Position numbers and translations under genes: made by a program
Notes under the pieces: model-generated
What the model was told of the DNA's origin: nothing
Databases searched by the model: none
What the model saw: the letters and a program-made list of their open reading frames with translations, nothing else
Shown here: positions 45,524 to 57,013 of the stretch, in pieces
Position numbering within the stretch: position 1 is the first letter of the stretch
Layout: the number at the start of each line of letters is the position of its first letter
NCBI RefSeq assembly: GCF_910594005.1
Contig: NC_057831.1
Span: 40,506,001 to 40,570,000, forward strand
Direction of reading: 5' to 3'
DNA: 64,000 bases
Origin: Cervus elaphus
Lineage: Eukaryota > Chordata > Mammalia > Artiodactyla > Cervidae

Positions 45524-46699
45524 CACAATGAATAAGAAGTAAAGCATTTCCTCTTATCATTTTTCAAATAACTTTTTATTTGGGTATAAAGTGAAGCATA
45601 CATAGAATAATATTTAAACTGCCTTAGATATAGACTACTGTAAAGAGTCTGTATCCAACTGGATAGATTTAATTTGAAAACTGACAGCAGTTTCATCACA
45701 GTAGCTTGATAGATTATAATGAATACATTCCATCAAGCTGTATCATTTAAAGTAATACTAGTTGAAAGTAAAAAGCTTTAAATAAACCCTATTTAAAAAT
45801 AGCTCATCATGTATATGTTGATAAAAACTCTTTGTATCACAGATTTAAAGACACAGAAAGTCTCCTTATGAAAGAAATATATGAGACTTTTAGTGCAATT
45901 AGTTCTCTTTAAGAGACAGGAAAAAACCTAATTATCATACACCGCATTGATGTAATTCCAAGCTTAGTACATGTATGCATTTAAATCATGGGAAAAGATC
46001 CTTGAAGTGTAAATGATATACCAAATTTAGCTGTTAGGCAACTATTTCTACCATTTGGCAAAGTATACCTTAGAAGAACAGTCTGTAACAAAGAGATTTG
46101 CTTCAAAATCCTGATTTTTTAACCAATGCTGCTTTAAATCTACACACTTTGAACACATAAAAGTTCTAATTGTTTCTTGGAAATGAACAGCAGCTGCCTA
46201 TAGATGTATCGCTTTATTCATTTATTTACTGCATATAAAATCATTTAAAGGTAAGGTAGAAAAGGAAAAAACTTTTAAATCTTACATCTTTCCCGCCATC
46301 TTAAAAATCTCACACAATGATCAGGAAAGTGTTCTCACTGAAAATCGTATTTGGTCCAATGTGTCTGAAAATAATATATGATTGTGTTATTTGTATATGA
46401 AGAAATCTCCTTAGAGATAATCAGACATGCAATTCAGCACAGAGAGTCTAGAATTGACATGGTTATGCTTGTAGTTCTTATTTATGGATGACAATTATTC
46501 TTTATAAACTAGTTGATGGAAAGAATCGTACGTTCTCTATCTTGATTGATTCTCCTTTTGCTGTTTTCTTTCTGTTGTGATGGATGTAGCTGAGGCGTAT
46601 TCTGTTGAGCCGTTCCAATAAGTCATAAAAGGGAAACAGCCTTTTTTTCTGGGCTTATAAGACCTTGGAGACCCTGAAGATTTGAGAGTTATTTTTTTT

Positions 46700-46975
46700 T
46701 TTCAAACATAAAACAACAGAATGAGCCAAATATAAAAGGATACCTACCAAATGATTCTATTTACATCAAGCTCAAAAACAGGCACAAATAATCTTTGCTC
46801 AGGGTAGTGGTTACTTATCCTTGGAGTCAAGCCTCTGGTAAATGATGATGGTAAATGGTGTGTTTTCAGATACGGATGCTGGTTATATGAATGGGTTCAG
46901 TCTGTGACCATTTGTTAGCTATTCGTTTATCTTTTGAATATATGTTATACCTCAATAAAAAGTCCAAATAAAAAA
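46700..46975 (+). mobile_element. Old L1 3' untranslated relic, sense (probable)
   Basis: AATGATTCTATTTACATCAA, GCTCAAAAACAGGCACAAAT, CAGGGTAGTGGTTACTTATC and GTTATACCTCAATAAAAAG match the usual text of old mammalian L1 3' ends. Confidence 0.65.
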
Positions 46976-47261
46976 GGATAAAAGAATAAAAATTTAAAAG
47001 CATACATATTTCCTTTTCCTCCAGTATACTACATTGTAAAGGGGCTCCTACTAGTCACAGTTTACAATAGTTGTGTTGTCCCAAGTCATAGAAGTGTTTA
47101 GCAGCAGAGCCAGCATTTTGGATCTTTTGCTTCCATGTCTTGTGATTTTTTATTTTTGCCAATCACAAGTTATGCTTACCTCTCAGACCCATGACATGGC
47201 CTACTGGCAGGAAAGCTTTTAATCTTTCTCTATGACCTAATGCCATTTGCCCTGTTAACAG

Positions 47262-47355
47262 GAGAGTTGTGTGAGGAGAAACTGGACTTCTGCGCCCAGG
47301 ACTTGAACCCCTGCCAGCATGACTCCAAGTGCATCCTGACGCCAAAGGGATACAA
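47262..47355 (+). CDS. SLIT2: SLIT2 exon: end of EGF-like 3 and most of EGF-like 4 (window exon 9)
   Basis: 94 nt, phase 1 in, phase 2 out, flanked by TAACAG and GTAAGT. Reads GELCEEKLDFCAQDLNPCQH, then DSKCILTPKGYK with the Lys codon split across the intron. The first Cys closes EGF3; the three following Cys are C1-C3 of EGF4. Lys sits where O-fucosylated EGFs have Ser/Thr (CQHDSKC), so this module lacks that consensus. The KGYK tail differs from the KGFK I recall in the human protein. Confidence 0.97.
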
Positions 47356-47419
47356 GTAAGTCTGAGGCTGCCTTGAGGCTCATGACTGGGGGAGTAGGGC
47401 CTTTCTTTTTTCATTATTT

Positions 47420-47584
47420 AGGTATTTATTATTTATTTGGCTACACCAGGTCTTAGTTGTGGCATGCATGATCTTTGATCTTTGTTGCAGCGTGTGGGAT
47501 CTAGGTCCCTGACCAGGGATTGAACTTGGGCTCCCTGCATTGAGAACTCAGAGTCTTAGCCACTGGACCACCAGGGAAGTCCCA
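47420..47584 (-). mobile_element. CHR-type tRNA-derived SINE, antisense
   Basis: TTTGGCTACACCAGGTCTTA, GGATCTAGGTCCCTGACCAG, GGATTGAACTTGGGCTCCCT and CTGGACCACCAGGGAAGTCC in minus orientation. This cetartiodactyl family is older than Bov-tA. Confidence 0.82.
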
Positions 47585-47788
47585 AGGAGGGCGTTAGGTT
47601 AAGGAACCCTCTTCTTTCAGAATCTAGCTTCACACCTTTGCTCAGGATTTACAGGGCATTTTCTCCAGGGTTATTGGCATTTTTATAAATGTTTATTTAC
47701 AGTATGAGCTTTTTTTTAGTACAACAGAGTTTCCTTTTGTTCTGTGATTTTTCAAGGGAAGTTTTGTATGAAATGAAATGGCCTGTGA

Positions 47789-47823
<35 letters not shown>

Positions 47824-48004
47824 CACTCAATCATGTCCGACTCTTTGCAACCCCATGGACTATACAGTCCCTGGAATTCTCCAGACCAGAATACTGGAGT
47901 AGGTAGCTATTCCCTTCTCCAGGGAATATTCCCAACCCAGGGATCAAACCCAGGTCTCCCACATTGCAGGTAGATTCTTTACTAGCTGAGCCACCAGGGA
48001 AACC
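47789..48004 (-). mobile_element. Bov-tA SINE, antisense, with TG microsatellite at its 3' end
   Basis: A TG run (about 47790-47820) then CACTCAATCATGTCCGACTC, ACCAGAATACTGGAGTAGGT and GCTGAGCCACCAGGGAAACC in minus orientation. The TG run lies at the SINE 3' end. Confidence 0.93.
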
Positions 48005-48384
48005 CAAATAAATTCATAATATCTACTAGATGCTTTGTTACCCGAATGGAAGTCATCTTTGGTCAAATAAGAAGTTTAAATTAATGTAACTGAAAATGTT
48101 TTGGTCTGCAATAATACTTTAGCTACCCAAAGGGAGGACGCAGAGTGACCACGTGTCCCAGGTTGCCTTGGTACAATCCACTTACGTCTGTTGTCTCAGT
48201 GTACTTAATATTTAGTGTCTCCTTCACTCATGTGCATGTTGGGTGGGGTGATAAGGCATCCAGTCATGCCAGCTAGCAGTCTTCCCAAAATATGTTTCGT
48301 ATCAAATGAAATTATTCCTTTGCCACAATTCTGTAATATTTTTGTTTGTTTTTTGGGTGTTTGTTTTGTTTTGTTTTTTCATTT

Positions 48385-48640
48385 TTCCCCAAACTTATTT
48401 ATTTTTAATTGAAGGAAAATTGCTTCACTGTATTGTGTTGGTCTCTGCCAGGCATGACCACGAGTCAGCCGTAGGTGTACATGTGTCCCCGCCCTGTTTG
48501 ACCTCCCTCCCACCGCCTACCCCTTTGCAGCCTTCTAGGATGTTACAGAGCCCTGGTCTGAGTTCCCTGAACCATACACCAAATTCCCATTGGTTATCTG
48601 TTTTACGCATGGAAGCATATACACTGTCATGTGTAGAATT
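48385..48640 (-). mobile_element. L1 3'-end fragment, antisense, diverged
   Basis: CTTATTTATTTTTAATTGAA, TGTATTGTGTTGGTCTCTGC, GTAGGTGTACATGTGTCCCC and TTCCCATTGGTTATCTGTTT correspond to the bovine-type L1 3' untranslated region also seen at 26560-26900, in reverse. Confidence 0.72.
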
Positions 48641-48995
48641 CTGTGATATTTTAAGGATCTATCAACAGCAACTTCTTTTCTTAGCCAGGCAGTAGTTTGG
48701 AAATCATCCCGTAGGAACCCTTTATCTTACACACGAGGAAACCATGACCCAGAGAGCTCCGTGGCTGTCCAGAGGCCTCAGTGTTACTCAGGGGTACAGC
48801 TGGAGCTGGATTTTATACTCCCCAGCTGGGTGGTTTTTCTACTACAGGCTACCTCTGAGAAGGTTTACACTTTATCACTTCTGTTTGTTACAGAAGATAA
48901 GCTGGATTCTCAGAAATGATACTGTAAGGCTCAGGTTGAGCTGTGCCTACAGGAGACAACTAGCAAAGAGCAATACTTGTTTCTTTTTTGTTCTT

Positions 48996-49170
48996 TTAAT
49001 TTTTTTTATTTTTTCATTTTAATTGGAGGCTAGTTGCTTTATAATATTGTAGTGGTTTTGCCGTACATTGACATGAATCCGCCATGGGTGCACATGTGTT
49101 CCCCATCCTGAACCCCCCTCCCACCCCACTCCCCCTCCCATCCCTCTGGGTTGTCCCAGTGCACTGGTTT
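48996..49170 (-). mobile_element. L1 3'-end fragment, antisense, short
   Basis: TTTTAATTGGAGGCTAGTTG, TTTTGCCGTACATTGACATG, GGTGCACATGTGTTCCCCAT in reverse orientation. Strongly 5'-truncated; same family as 48385-48640. Confidence 0.8.
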
Positions 49171-51295
49171 CTTTACCCAGTATTTACTGAGCCTCTGCCA
49201 TGCGTCAGGGCGTGTGCTAATATTGCCATCGTTTGTTTTTATGGAGCTTTATGGCTATTCACCCTCTCATACTCAGGCTTAGTTGCCATAGGATTCAGAG
49301 AATTAAAAATTACTCAGGTCAGTTTTATAAGAATAGGTGGATTAGAGCTGGGACAACATATTAATACTTGTCAACAGATTATTGAATATTCCAAGTTGAG
49401 TGGGAGATGGGGTCACATCACCTGACCCCTACTGCCTTTCGAAGATCAGTCTGAGTAAAATACTTACTCTCAAGTTTCATTTAGAGAATATTTTAATTCA
49501 ATTTGATTTAAAATTCATTATTTTAGAATATACAGTTGCAGCACCTGCTGATTTTATTTGATGCTTTTTTAAAAGAAAATATATTTGATTCTACTTTTCA
49601 TATTTTAGTTTCCAACAGTATGTGGGAAAAACAAAAGTCTTATTGAAATCTTTATTTTATACAAAATTCTGCATTGCATTTTGTTCTTCCAAATACATAG
49701 GTATATTATTTTAAGTCTTAATGTCTTTGATCTCCCCTTAATGAATTTGGCAAATTGAACTTCCATCATTTACATAACAAATATTGTCATTTCTTAGAGA
49801 AATTAATCAGTAGAGCAGATGGTTTTACAGAAGGACTTATCTGCTGGACAGGTTTCACAAAGCTTTGTGAATTGTAATTACAAGATAGACTGTTAGTCAA
49901 ACTTAAAGGAAACCATTCAAAAATAAGTTCATCTTCAAAAAGCCTACCCTTAATTCAGTGTCTTTAATTACTATCAATTAGATTGCATGCTCCTTATAGT
50001 GCATTTTACTGGATTAAACATTAACTGATTTGGGAACCCATGGTTTTCAGCAGTGATTTGTGAGTTTGTATGTCGTTTAGCAGGAAACAGGATAAATCAT
50101 AGTGTTTGCTATTAATCCCATATTATGAATAACTGCACCTTGTGGGAAAGGAAGTTGCAAAAAAGTAAGTGGACTCAGAGACCAAAATTATGTGAGGCTG
50201 CTGAAGGAAATTTCTACCAACAAATATTGTTGGGACAAGTTGTACTGTTTCTTCAACTACATTTTCTTATTACTAAGCTAATAGAGCTGGTTTTAGTTCT
50301 CTTGCTTTATTCTATACCTCATAAATCTCCTAAATTGCTTTGAGATATTCTTAGACTATGATATGCCGTAAGTAGAATTTTCAAGCATACATCTTACTTA
50401 GTCAGCTTTGGGGCTTCTAAACGATATATTTTATAGTCTTTGCTTTCTTCCTTGTTCCTTGTCAGATAATAGAGTTCAGGGAATGTGACACATTTTATTG
50501 ATAATGTAAACTTTAAGGAATTCATAATTAAATATTTTCTTCCTGTTTTGAAACTCTGCCTGAGGAGTCAAAGAAAGGCCAAAATGTTGGTCATGATGTG
50601 ACTCCGAGTTCTAATGGGCTTGAAAAATAGTATCTGTCGAGAAAAGAATATAAAATAGCTCTTAGACAGCCTCTTTGGTGAATACGTGGTTCTCTTATCT
50701 TTTACTTTGATTTCTCTTCTCAGATAAATAATTCAGAGTGTTTCAAAGCATTTCTTCTTTCTTTTAATGCTCTGTACTTGAGCAGCTCTGCTCACATTAA
50801 CATTGATGGAAGCCCTTTTCTCAGGCCTTGTCCATCTAGTTGAGAATGTCTATGGCCATTTAGAATCCATTTAACTTCAGGCTTGTTTACTTTGCTTTGT
50901 TATGATTTAGCACTAAAACCACTGGCTCTAGAGCAAGCATGCTTATGCAGTGAGCTCATTTCATTTCTTAATTCATACATGCAAGGCTAAGTCTGTGGTG
51001 CCCTTAGATGGTATATACTCCCATTTATTTTAATTCATCAGTTCTCCAGTAACTCCTAAATACTGATTTTGCATTTTCAGGCAAAACCTTTGGCATTCAA
51101 TAATATCCACGTTCACTAGAGTGTTTTTAATTATTCTCATTCACTTACATCTTAATGGCTTTGAAATAGAAAAGTAAATAATTAGTACAGTCTAAACCAT
51201 GAAAAGATTTTTTTTTAGAATTATAAAGAATTACATAGAATTATTTTTTAAAATTTACTTATTGATCATGTATTATATATAAAATGCTATGCAAA

Positions 51296-51480
51296 TTATT
51301 TTGTAGATAATATTTTTATTTAAACTTTTAACAAACACCTGTGGGGTGGAAATTACTATATATGTGTTATAGATGGGAGTAGCACATAGATTAAGCAATG
51401 TAGTCAAGATTACATACACTTCACAATGAAACCAAAATATGAACACAGCTCTGCCTAATTGCAAAGTCTAAATACTATTA
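51296..51480 (-). mobile_element. MIR SINE, antisense (probable)
   Basis: GGTGGAAATTACTATATATG, TAGATGGGAGTAGCACATAG and TATGAACACAGCTCTGCCTA resemble the MIR core in the orientation reading 'gatgaggaaactgaggcacag'. Weak but ordered. Confidence 0.55.
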
Positions 51481-51879
51481 GGCTAAAATAATTTCCTGGT
51501 TTTTTTGTTTTTTTTTTGTCAGTAAACCCTTTCTTAAACTCCAAACAGAAATACTCATGGAAGCCAGTGTGTAAAACTAATGAATCACAGCAGTAATGTG
51601 TTGTTGGGTGGTGGGATACAGAGGGAAGCTGCCAGAAGCCCCCTCCCTATTTATGGCCATATCTGTAGGAGTGCCAATAGCTTCACAAAGCATAGTTTTA
51701 TAATCACTGCACATGCCATATTGCTTTTCTCTGAGCACCTTTAAAGTACTGTGTAAAATAAATCTTAAAAAAAAAAAAATAAAGTACTGTGTCTTGGTGT
51801 CATAGATAGAATTCCAGTGGTCGGCACTGATGAAAAAGTTTTTAAAGGGAATGCCAAGTAACTAATTTAACAGCATAGA

Positions 51880-52092
51880 ACTATGGTTAGAAATTCAGGC
51901 TTCTTACCAGATTGCTTGGGTTCAGTTCCTGACTATGGCACACCAGTTGGATGTCCTTGGGCAAGGCAGTTTGTGGCTTGTTTCCTCACTTGTAGCAAGG
52001 AGGCATGATGTCACCAATGTCACATGGCTGTGGAGAGAATTCAGTGAATCCATGTATGAAAAAGTGACTAGAACAGGCCCTGAAGCAACATG
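51880..52092 (+). mobile_element. MIR SINE, sense
   Basis: GCTTGGGTTCAGTTCCTGAC, TGTCCTTGGGCAAGGCAGTT, TTGTTTCCTCACTTGTAGCA follow the MIR consensus in order. Confidence 0.75.
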
Positions 52093-52499
52093 CTCAGAGA
52101 ACATCAGCTGTATTATCATCCCTGGTTCTTCAGCAGCTGTGCAGCCAGACCATCCCTTCTGCCCCACACCACCAGAGTGAACAGTCTGAAAAGCTGTCCA
52201 GGATTGGGTCCCAGGAATTCAGTACCACCTTCCCTGCTCCACCCAGTTAGGTCAGCCCCCATTCTGCCCTAACAGTAGTCTGGATTCATGATGAATTAGA
52301 GAGTATTTAATGCTAATATGTTTGCTTTTCATAATATTATATTTTACTCTAATGTATCCAGTCTCTATTGGAAAATTAAAAATGTTAATTGTTCTTAAAA
52401 ATTTGCTTAAGGTTCTTAATACGTTTTACAACACAACACTTTTATCATGTCAGTACTCAGATGAATTAGCTGGAAATAGAGGACACCATAGTCAAATAG

Positions 52500-52543
52500 A
52501 GTGAGGGAAGAAGAGAGGGAGGAAGGGAAAGAGGAAAGAGTGA
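52500..52543 (+). repeat. Purine-rich (GA) tract
   Basis: GAGTGAGGGAAGAAGAGAGG and GAGGAAGGGAAAGAGGAAAG, nearly pyrimidine-free. Confidence 0.75.
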
Positions 52544-52815
52544 ACCCCAGTGCGATTAGTCTAATCTTATTTGGATTGTGGAGGCATGCTGTCATCTGAG
52601 AGGGGAAATTGCTGTTCCTCTGAGAGATCACAGTGAGAAACGTGGAAGGCTTCGCAGATCAGTACTGTTTTCTAGGCATCTGCTAATGTTTAGGCTTTAT
52701 GAGCCTGTTCTAAATGTTTTTTCGAAGACAGTACCAGTTTCCTAGAGGAAACACAACTGTTGTGCTCATTTTGGCTCAGTGAGGTTTGAAACTGTTTACC
52801 TGCTTGTTCAAACAG

Positions 52816-52953
52816 ATGTGACTGCACCCCAGGATATGTAGGAGAACACTGTGACATCGACTTCGATGACTGCCAAGATCACAAGTGTAAGAACGGAGCC
52901 CACTGCACCGATGCGGTGAACGGTTATACCTGCACCTGTCCTGAAGGCTACAG
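52816..52953 (+). CDS. SLIT2: SLIT2 exon: end of EGF-like 4 and EGF-like 5, calcium-binding type (window exon 10)
   Basis: 138 nt, phase 2/2, flanked by AAACAG and GTAACA. Reads CDCTPGYVGEHCDIDFDDCQ, then DHKCKNGAHCTDAVNGYTCT and CPEGY. DFDDCQD and the C-x-D-x4-Y-x-C-x-C core fit a calcium-binding EGF with the Asp/Asn hydroxylation consensus. Differences from the human peptide as recalled: DHKC for DNKC and TCTC for TCIC. GC-richer than the surrounding intron. Confidence 0.97.
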
Positions 52954-53061
52954 GTAACAGTGCAAGTGAATATTTGTATTTTGAGTATTATAGGACTCAG
53001 TTCATATTGGCAATTAAGTAACATCTAGTCAATGTATTTTCTTTTCCTGTTCATTCTTCAG
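52954..53061 (+). other. SLIT2: Intron 10 in window (108 nt)
   Basis: Very short intron, a multiple of three, from GTAACA to TTCTTCAG. Retention would still not be tolerated: the split codon continues as AGG then TAA immediately after the exon. Confidence 0.92.
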
Positions 53062-53302
53062 TGGCTTGTTTTGTGAGTTTTCTCCACCCATGGTTCTCCC
53101 TCGTACCAGCCCCTGTGATAATTTTGACTGTCAGAATGGAGCTCAATGCATCATCAGGATCAATGAGCCAATATGCCAGTGTTTGCCTGGCTACCAGGGA
53201 GAAAAGTGTGAAAAACTGGTCAGTGTGAATTTTGTAAACAAAGAGTCTTATCTTCAGATCCCTTCCGCCAAGGTCCGGCCTCAAACAAACATCACTCTTC
53301 AG
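53062..53302 (+). CDS. SLIT2: SLIT2 exon: end of EGF5, cleavage linker, EGF6, start of laminin-G (window exon 11)
   Basis: 241 nt, phase 2 in, phase 0 out, flanked by TTCTTCAG and GTAAGG. Reads GLFCEFSPPMVLPRTSPCDN (EGF5 end and linker), FDCQNGAQCIIRINEPICQC and LPGYQGEKCE (EGF6), then KLVSVNFVNKESYLQIPSAK and PQTNITLQ (first laminin-G strands). SLIT2 is cut in the PR-TS linker into a large N fragment and a smaller C fragment; the junction maps to 53104/53105. NIT is an N-glycosylation sequon. Largest exon in the window, and the only one spanning three functional units. Confidence 0.97.
53090..53116 (+). other. SLIT2: Codons for the SLIT2 proteolytic cleavage linker (between EGF5 and EGF6)
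   Basis: Encodes MVLPR/TSPC. From published SLIT2 biochemistry, the full-length protein is processed between Arg and Thr here, separating the ROBO-binding N fragment from the plexin-binding C fragment. The site is intact in this sequence. The responsible protease cannot be inferred from the sequence. Confidence 0.85.
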
Positions 53303-53540
53303 GTAAGGTTCCCCCACTACCAAGAGCTGATCTCATCTGAAATCAGTTCAGCTTCCAAGCATAAATGTGCCTGGCGGTTTGTGAGTGATGTTGTTTCTTA
53401 AACGGACAGTTACATACTGCATAGCACAATGACAGATAATGCAGCTTGTGTGAAAAGTTCCTGTTAGTCTCTCTAACATTTCTGTCTGTCAAACCTAAAT
53501 GGACACCAGGTATTTTTATTCACTACTTGATCACATAAAA

Positions 53541-53571
53541 TACACACACACACACACACACACTCACACTG
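53541..53571. repeat. CA microsatellite
   Basis: ACACACACACACACACACAC followed by TCACACTGAG. Confidence 0.92.
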
Positions 53572-53619
53572 AGAAAGAGAGCAGCAAAATATCTTTATTT
53601 TGTGCTTAGGTGATGCTTA

Positions 53620-53818
53620 CCGTGTGGCATAGTGTGAAAGAACCCTCCTGCCAACGCTGGGTATGTGAGAGACACGGGTTCGATCCCTGGATGGGGAAGA
53701 TCTCCTGGAGGAGGGAATGACGACCCCTACAGTATTCTTGCCTGGACAGTCCCATGGACAGAGGAGTCTGTCAGGGTCGCGAAGAGTCAGACACAACTGA
53801 AGTGACTTAGCATGCACA
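53620..53818 (+). mobile_element. Bov-tA SINE, sense, diverged head
   Basis: GAGACACGGGTTCGATCCCT, GTATTCTTGCCTGGACAGTC, AGAGTCAGACACAACTGAAG; the tRNA-like head is degraded (GTGTGGCATAGTGTGAAAGA). Confidence 0.85.
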
Positions 53819-54080
53819 GTGCCATTTGATTCATTTATTTCTATGGCTCTGCGGTTCAAGTTTTTTTACAGTGGGAAGCTGGGCGGAGTGGGGAGCTTTC
53901 CTTAGGAAATCTGCAGCTGACAAGAGCGCAAATGAGACAGAAAACACCTTGACAGAATATTCAGCCAAGTGTCATTTAACTTCCAATTGAATTTACAAAC
54001 TCAAATTTTAAGTCTTTCCACCAAGTCACCATTTACCTTTGAGCAAGTCATTCGGACCCCTATAGACAAGATTAGGCTAG

Positions 54081-55790
54081 ATTCAGTTCAGTTCAGTTCA
54101 GTCACTCAGTAATGTCTGACTCTTTATGACCCCATGAATCGCAGCATGCCAGGCCTCCTTGTCCATCAAAAACTCCCGGAGTTTACGCAAACTCATGTCC
54201 ATCGAGTCAGTGATGCCATCCAGCCATCTCATCCTCTGTCGTCCCCTTCTCCTCCTGCCCCCAATCCCTCCCAGCATCAGGGTCTTTTCCAATGAGTCAA
54301 CTCTTCGCATGAGGTGGCCAAAGTTCAGCATCAGTTCAGCTTCAGCATCAGTCCTTCCAATGAACACCCAGGACTGATCTCCTTTAGGATGGACTGGTTG
54401 GATCTCCTTGCAGTCCAAAGGACTCTCAAGAGTCTTCTCCAACACCACAGTTCAAAAGCATCAATTTTTCAGTGCTCAGCTTTCTTCACAGTCCAACTCT
54501 CACATCCATACATGACCACTGGAAAAACCATAGCCTTGACTAGACAGACCTTTGTTGGCAAAGTAATGTCTCTGCTTTTTAACATGCTATCTAGGTTGGT
54601 CATAACTTTCCTTCCAAGGAGTAAGCGTCTTTTAATTTCATGGCTGCAATCACCATCTGCTGTGATTTTGGAGCCCCAAAACATAAAATCTGACACAGTT
54701 TCCACTGTTTCCCCATCTATTTCCCATGAAGTGATGGGACCAGATGCCATGATCTTAGTTTTGTGAATGTTGAGCTTTAAGCCAACTTTTTCACTCTCTT
54801 CTTTCACATTCATCAAGAGGCTATTTAGTTCCTCTTCACTTTCTGCCATAAGGGTGGTGTCATCTGCATATTTCTCCTGGCAATCTTGATTCCAGCTTAT
54901 GCTTCTTCCAGCCCAGTGTTTCTCATGATGTACTCTGCATATAAGTTAAACAAGCAGGGTGACAATATACAGCCTTGATGTACTCCTTTTCCTATTTGGA
55001 ACCAGTCTGTTGTTCCATGTCCAGTTCTAACTGTTGCTTCCTGGCCTGCATATAGGTTTCTCAAGAGGCAGGTGAGGTGGTCTGGTATTCCCATCTCTTT
55101 CAGAATTTTGTACAGTTTATTGTGATTCACATAGTCAAAGGCTTTAGCATAGTCAATAAAGCAGAAATAGATGTTTTTCTGGAACTCTCTTGCTCTTTCG
55201 ATGATCCAGCAGATGTTGGCAATTTGATCTCTGGTTCCTCTGCCTTTTCTAAAACCAGCTTGAACATCTGGAAGTTCACAGTTCACATATTGCTGAAGCC
55301 TGGCTTGGAGAATTTTGAGCATTACTTTACTAGCGTGTGAGATGAGTGCAATTGTACGGTAGTTTGAGCATTCTTTGGCATTGCCTTTCTTTGGGATTGG
55401 AATGAAAACTGACCTTTTCCAGTCCTGTGGCCACTGCTGAGTTTTCCAAATTTGCTGGCATATTGAGTGCAGCACTTTCACAGCATAATCTTTTAGGATT
55501 TGAAATAGCTCAACTGGAATTCCATCACCTCCACTAGCTTTGTTCATAGTGATGCTTTCTAAGGCCCACTTGACATCACATTCCAGGATGTCTGGCTCTA
55601 GGTGAGTGATCACACCATCGTGCTTATCTGGGTCGTGAAGATCTTTTTATACAGTTCTATGTATTCTTGCCACCTCTTCTTAATGTCTTCTGCTTCTGTT
55701 AGGTCCATAGCATTTCTGTCCTTTATCGAGCCCATCTTTGCATGGAATGTTCACTTGGTAGCTCTAATTTTCTTGAAGAGATCTCTAGTC
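54081..55790 (-). mobile_element. BovB LINE, antisense, 5'-truncated, 1.7 kb
   Basis: Minus strand 55613-54897 reads WALESITMNKASGGDGIPVE, FIPIPKKGNAKECSNYRTIA and GFRKGRGTRDQIA (reverse transcriptase). After a frame break, the YADD catalytic box is intact (54870-54859) and leads into MAESEEELNSLLM. 54448-54098 carries the C-terminal RMRWLDGITDSMDMSLRKLR. Flanks repeat TAGGCTAG (54073-54080, 55791-55798). The missing 5' half and the frame break make it non-functional. Confidence 0.95.
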
Positions 55791-56882
55791 TAGGCTAGCT
55801 TAGGGGTCATAAATTTACATGAGGCAGATTGGGGCTGCATGTTTGTTTTATCTGTTCAGCAAGATATTTCAATATGTTTTTCATTCAAATGTGTGTAGCC
55901 AAGTTCCTGTGACCCTCTTCCTTATTCATTTTACCCTGGCACTCCAGCAAGGGGCCAAGGCTTCTTGAGAAGTCACGAGGAATGGGACCCCGGAAGGCAG
56001 GCTGACGTTCTTTAAAAAGTCTGCCTCCCTAACTTCCAGCATTTGCCACCCAGATTGTTATGAGAAGTACTCAGTGGTGTTTGGGCTTAAGTCTTAAAAT
56101 CCTGAAAAAGTCAGAAAGCAGAATAAAAACAGATTTTCCCCAATCATGGCATAATTTAACATGCAACATGAAACTCCATTGTGCTCAATACAATCGCATT
56201 TCACATATACCTTAAAAAGAAAAATCCATAACAGGAGCAAAACGAACAGGTAAGTGAAAATCTCCCACAAAGGAAGTTCTAAGCACATTCAGTAATGTTA
56301 AGAGTTTCTTTGTTTTTTTTCTCTGGGGACTGGCTTCCTTTTTAAAATTTATTTATTTTTTACTTGAAGCATATTAAGTGTTTCTTATTATTCTTTTTAA
56401 TGGAAAGGAAATGTAGTGATTTTATTCCTGATTAGATTTTATCATTGTTGACTGAGACAATATAGCTTAATATATAGGAGGGGAAACTTGATTCACATTA
56501 GGCACTGTGAACTTGATATGGAAAATATTTTTCAGTTTTAATTTTCTGAAGGATAAATTGTGTAATGTCCTTATTTTTGCATATTTCATAGGACATGAAT
56601 CATTAAGCTTTAACATTGCTAATATGCGTGGAAAGAGAATAAATATGTGTTTATGAATTTGAAAAACATTTTGAAGTTCTTTATGAATTTATTTATAACA
56701 AAGTAATCCAGGAAGGGGTCATCTTTCAAGTAATCATTTCAGTGTGTATTAGTATTTTCTCAGACCCGTAAAGAAGAAATAAACTAGACTAAAACCTCTT
56801 CACTAGGAAGCCTTGTTTCTTCTTAATGAAGTATGTATGAACAACTATTCACCCTACTAATGTCAAGGTTACTTCCCACCAG

Positions 56883-57013
56883 ATTGCCACAGATGAAGAC
56901 AGTGGAATCCTCCTGTATAAGGGTGATAAAGACCATATCGCTGTAGAACTCTACCGAGGACGAGTTCGTGCCAGCTATGACACCGGCTCCCACCCAGCTT
57001 CTGCCATTTACAG
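56883..57013 (+). CDS. SLIT2: SLIT2 exon: laminin-G domain, second part (window exon 12)
   Basis: 131 nt, phase 0 in, phase 2 out, flanked by CCACCAG and GTGAGG. Reads [20 protein letters not shown], then [20 protein letters not shown] and AIY. The [25 protein letters not shown] run is the central beta-sandwich pattern of laminin-G (GILLY ... L..G.v...yd). In SLIT2 this domain belongs to the C-terminal fragment and binds dystroglycan and heparan sulphate. The domain continues in exons beyond the window. Confidence 0.97.

Larger units (their letters stand above)
28200..47261 (+). other. SLIT2: Intron 8 in window (19 kb), largest complete intron
   Basis: Between EGF3 exons. 28200-33600 is almost free of young repeats and holds the candidate 27-nt cassette exon. 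Then come a compound microsatellite (33635-33770), a cluster of three Bov-tA SINEs (34041-34783), a repeat-poor stretch 34800-40000 with a purine-rich run near 39867-39957, an old repeat with nested SINE (40021-40640), an L2 copy (about 40880-41430), two Bov-tA SINEs (44073-44298, 44899-45112), a GATTG pentanucleotide run (45486-45523) and an L1 3'-end relic (about 46700-46975). Old MIR/L2-like scraps occur near 36190, 37720 and 43830. Confidence 0.78.
47356..52815 (+). other. SLIT2: Intron 9 in window
   Basis: 5.5 kb. Holds an antisense CHR-type SINE (47420-47584), an antisense Bov-tA with a TG run (47789-48004), two antisense L1 3'-end fragments (48385-48640, 48996-49170), an antisense MIR (about 51296-51480), a sense MIR (about 51880-52092), and a purine-rich run (52500-52543). 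49200-51290 has no supported feature. Confidence 0.8.
53303..56882 (+). other. SLIT2: Intron 11 in window
   Basis: 3.6 kb. Holds a CA microsatellite (53541-53571), a sense diverged Bov-tA (about 53620-53818), and a 1.7-kb antisense BovB (54081-55790). 55800-56880 is AT-rich without supported features. Confidence 0.85.
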
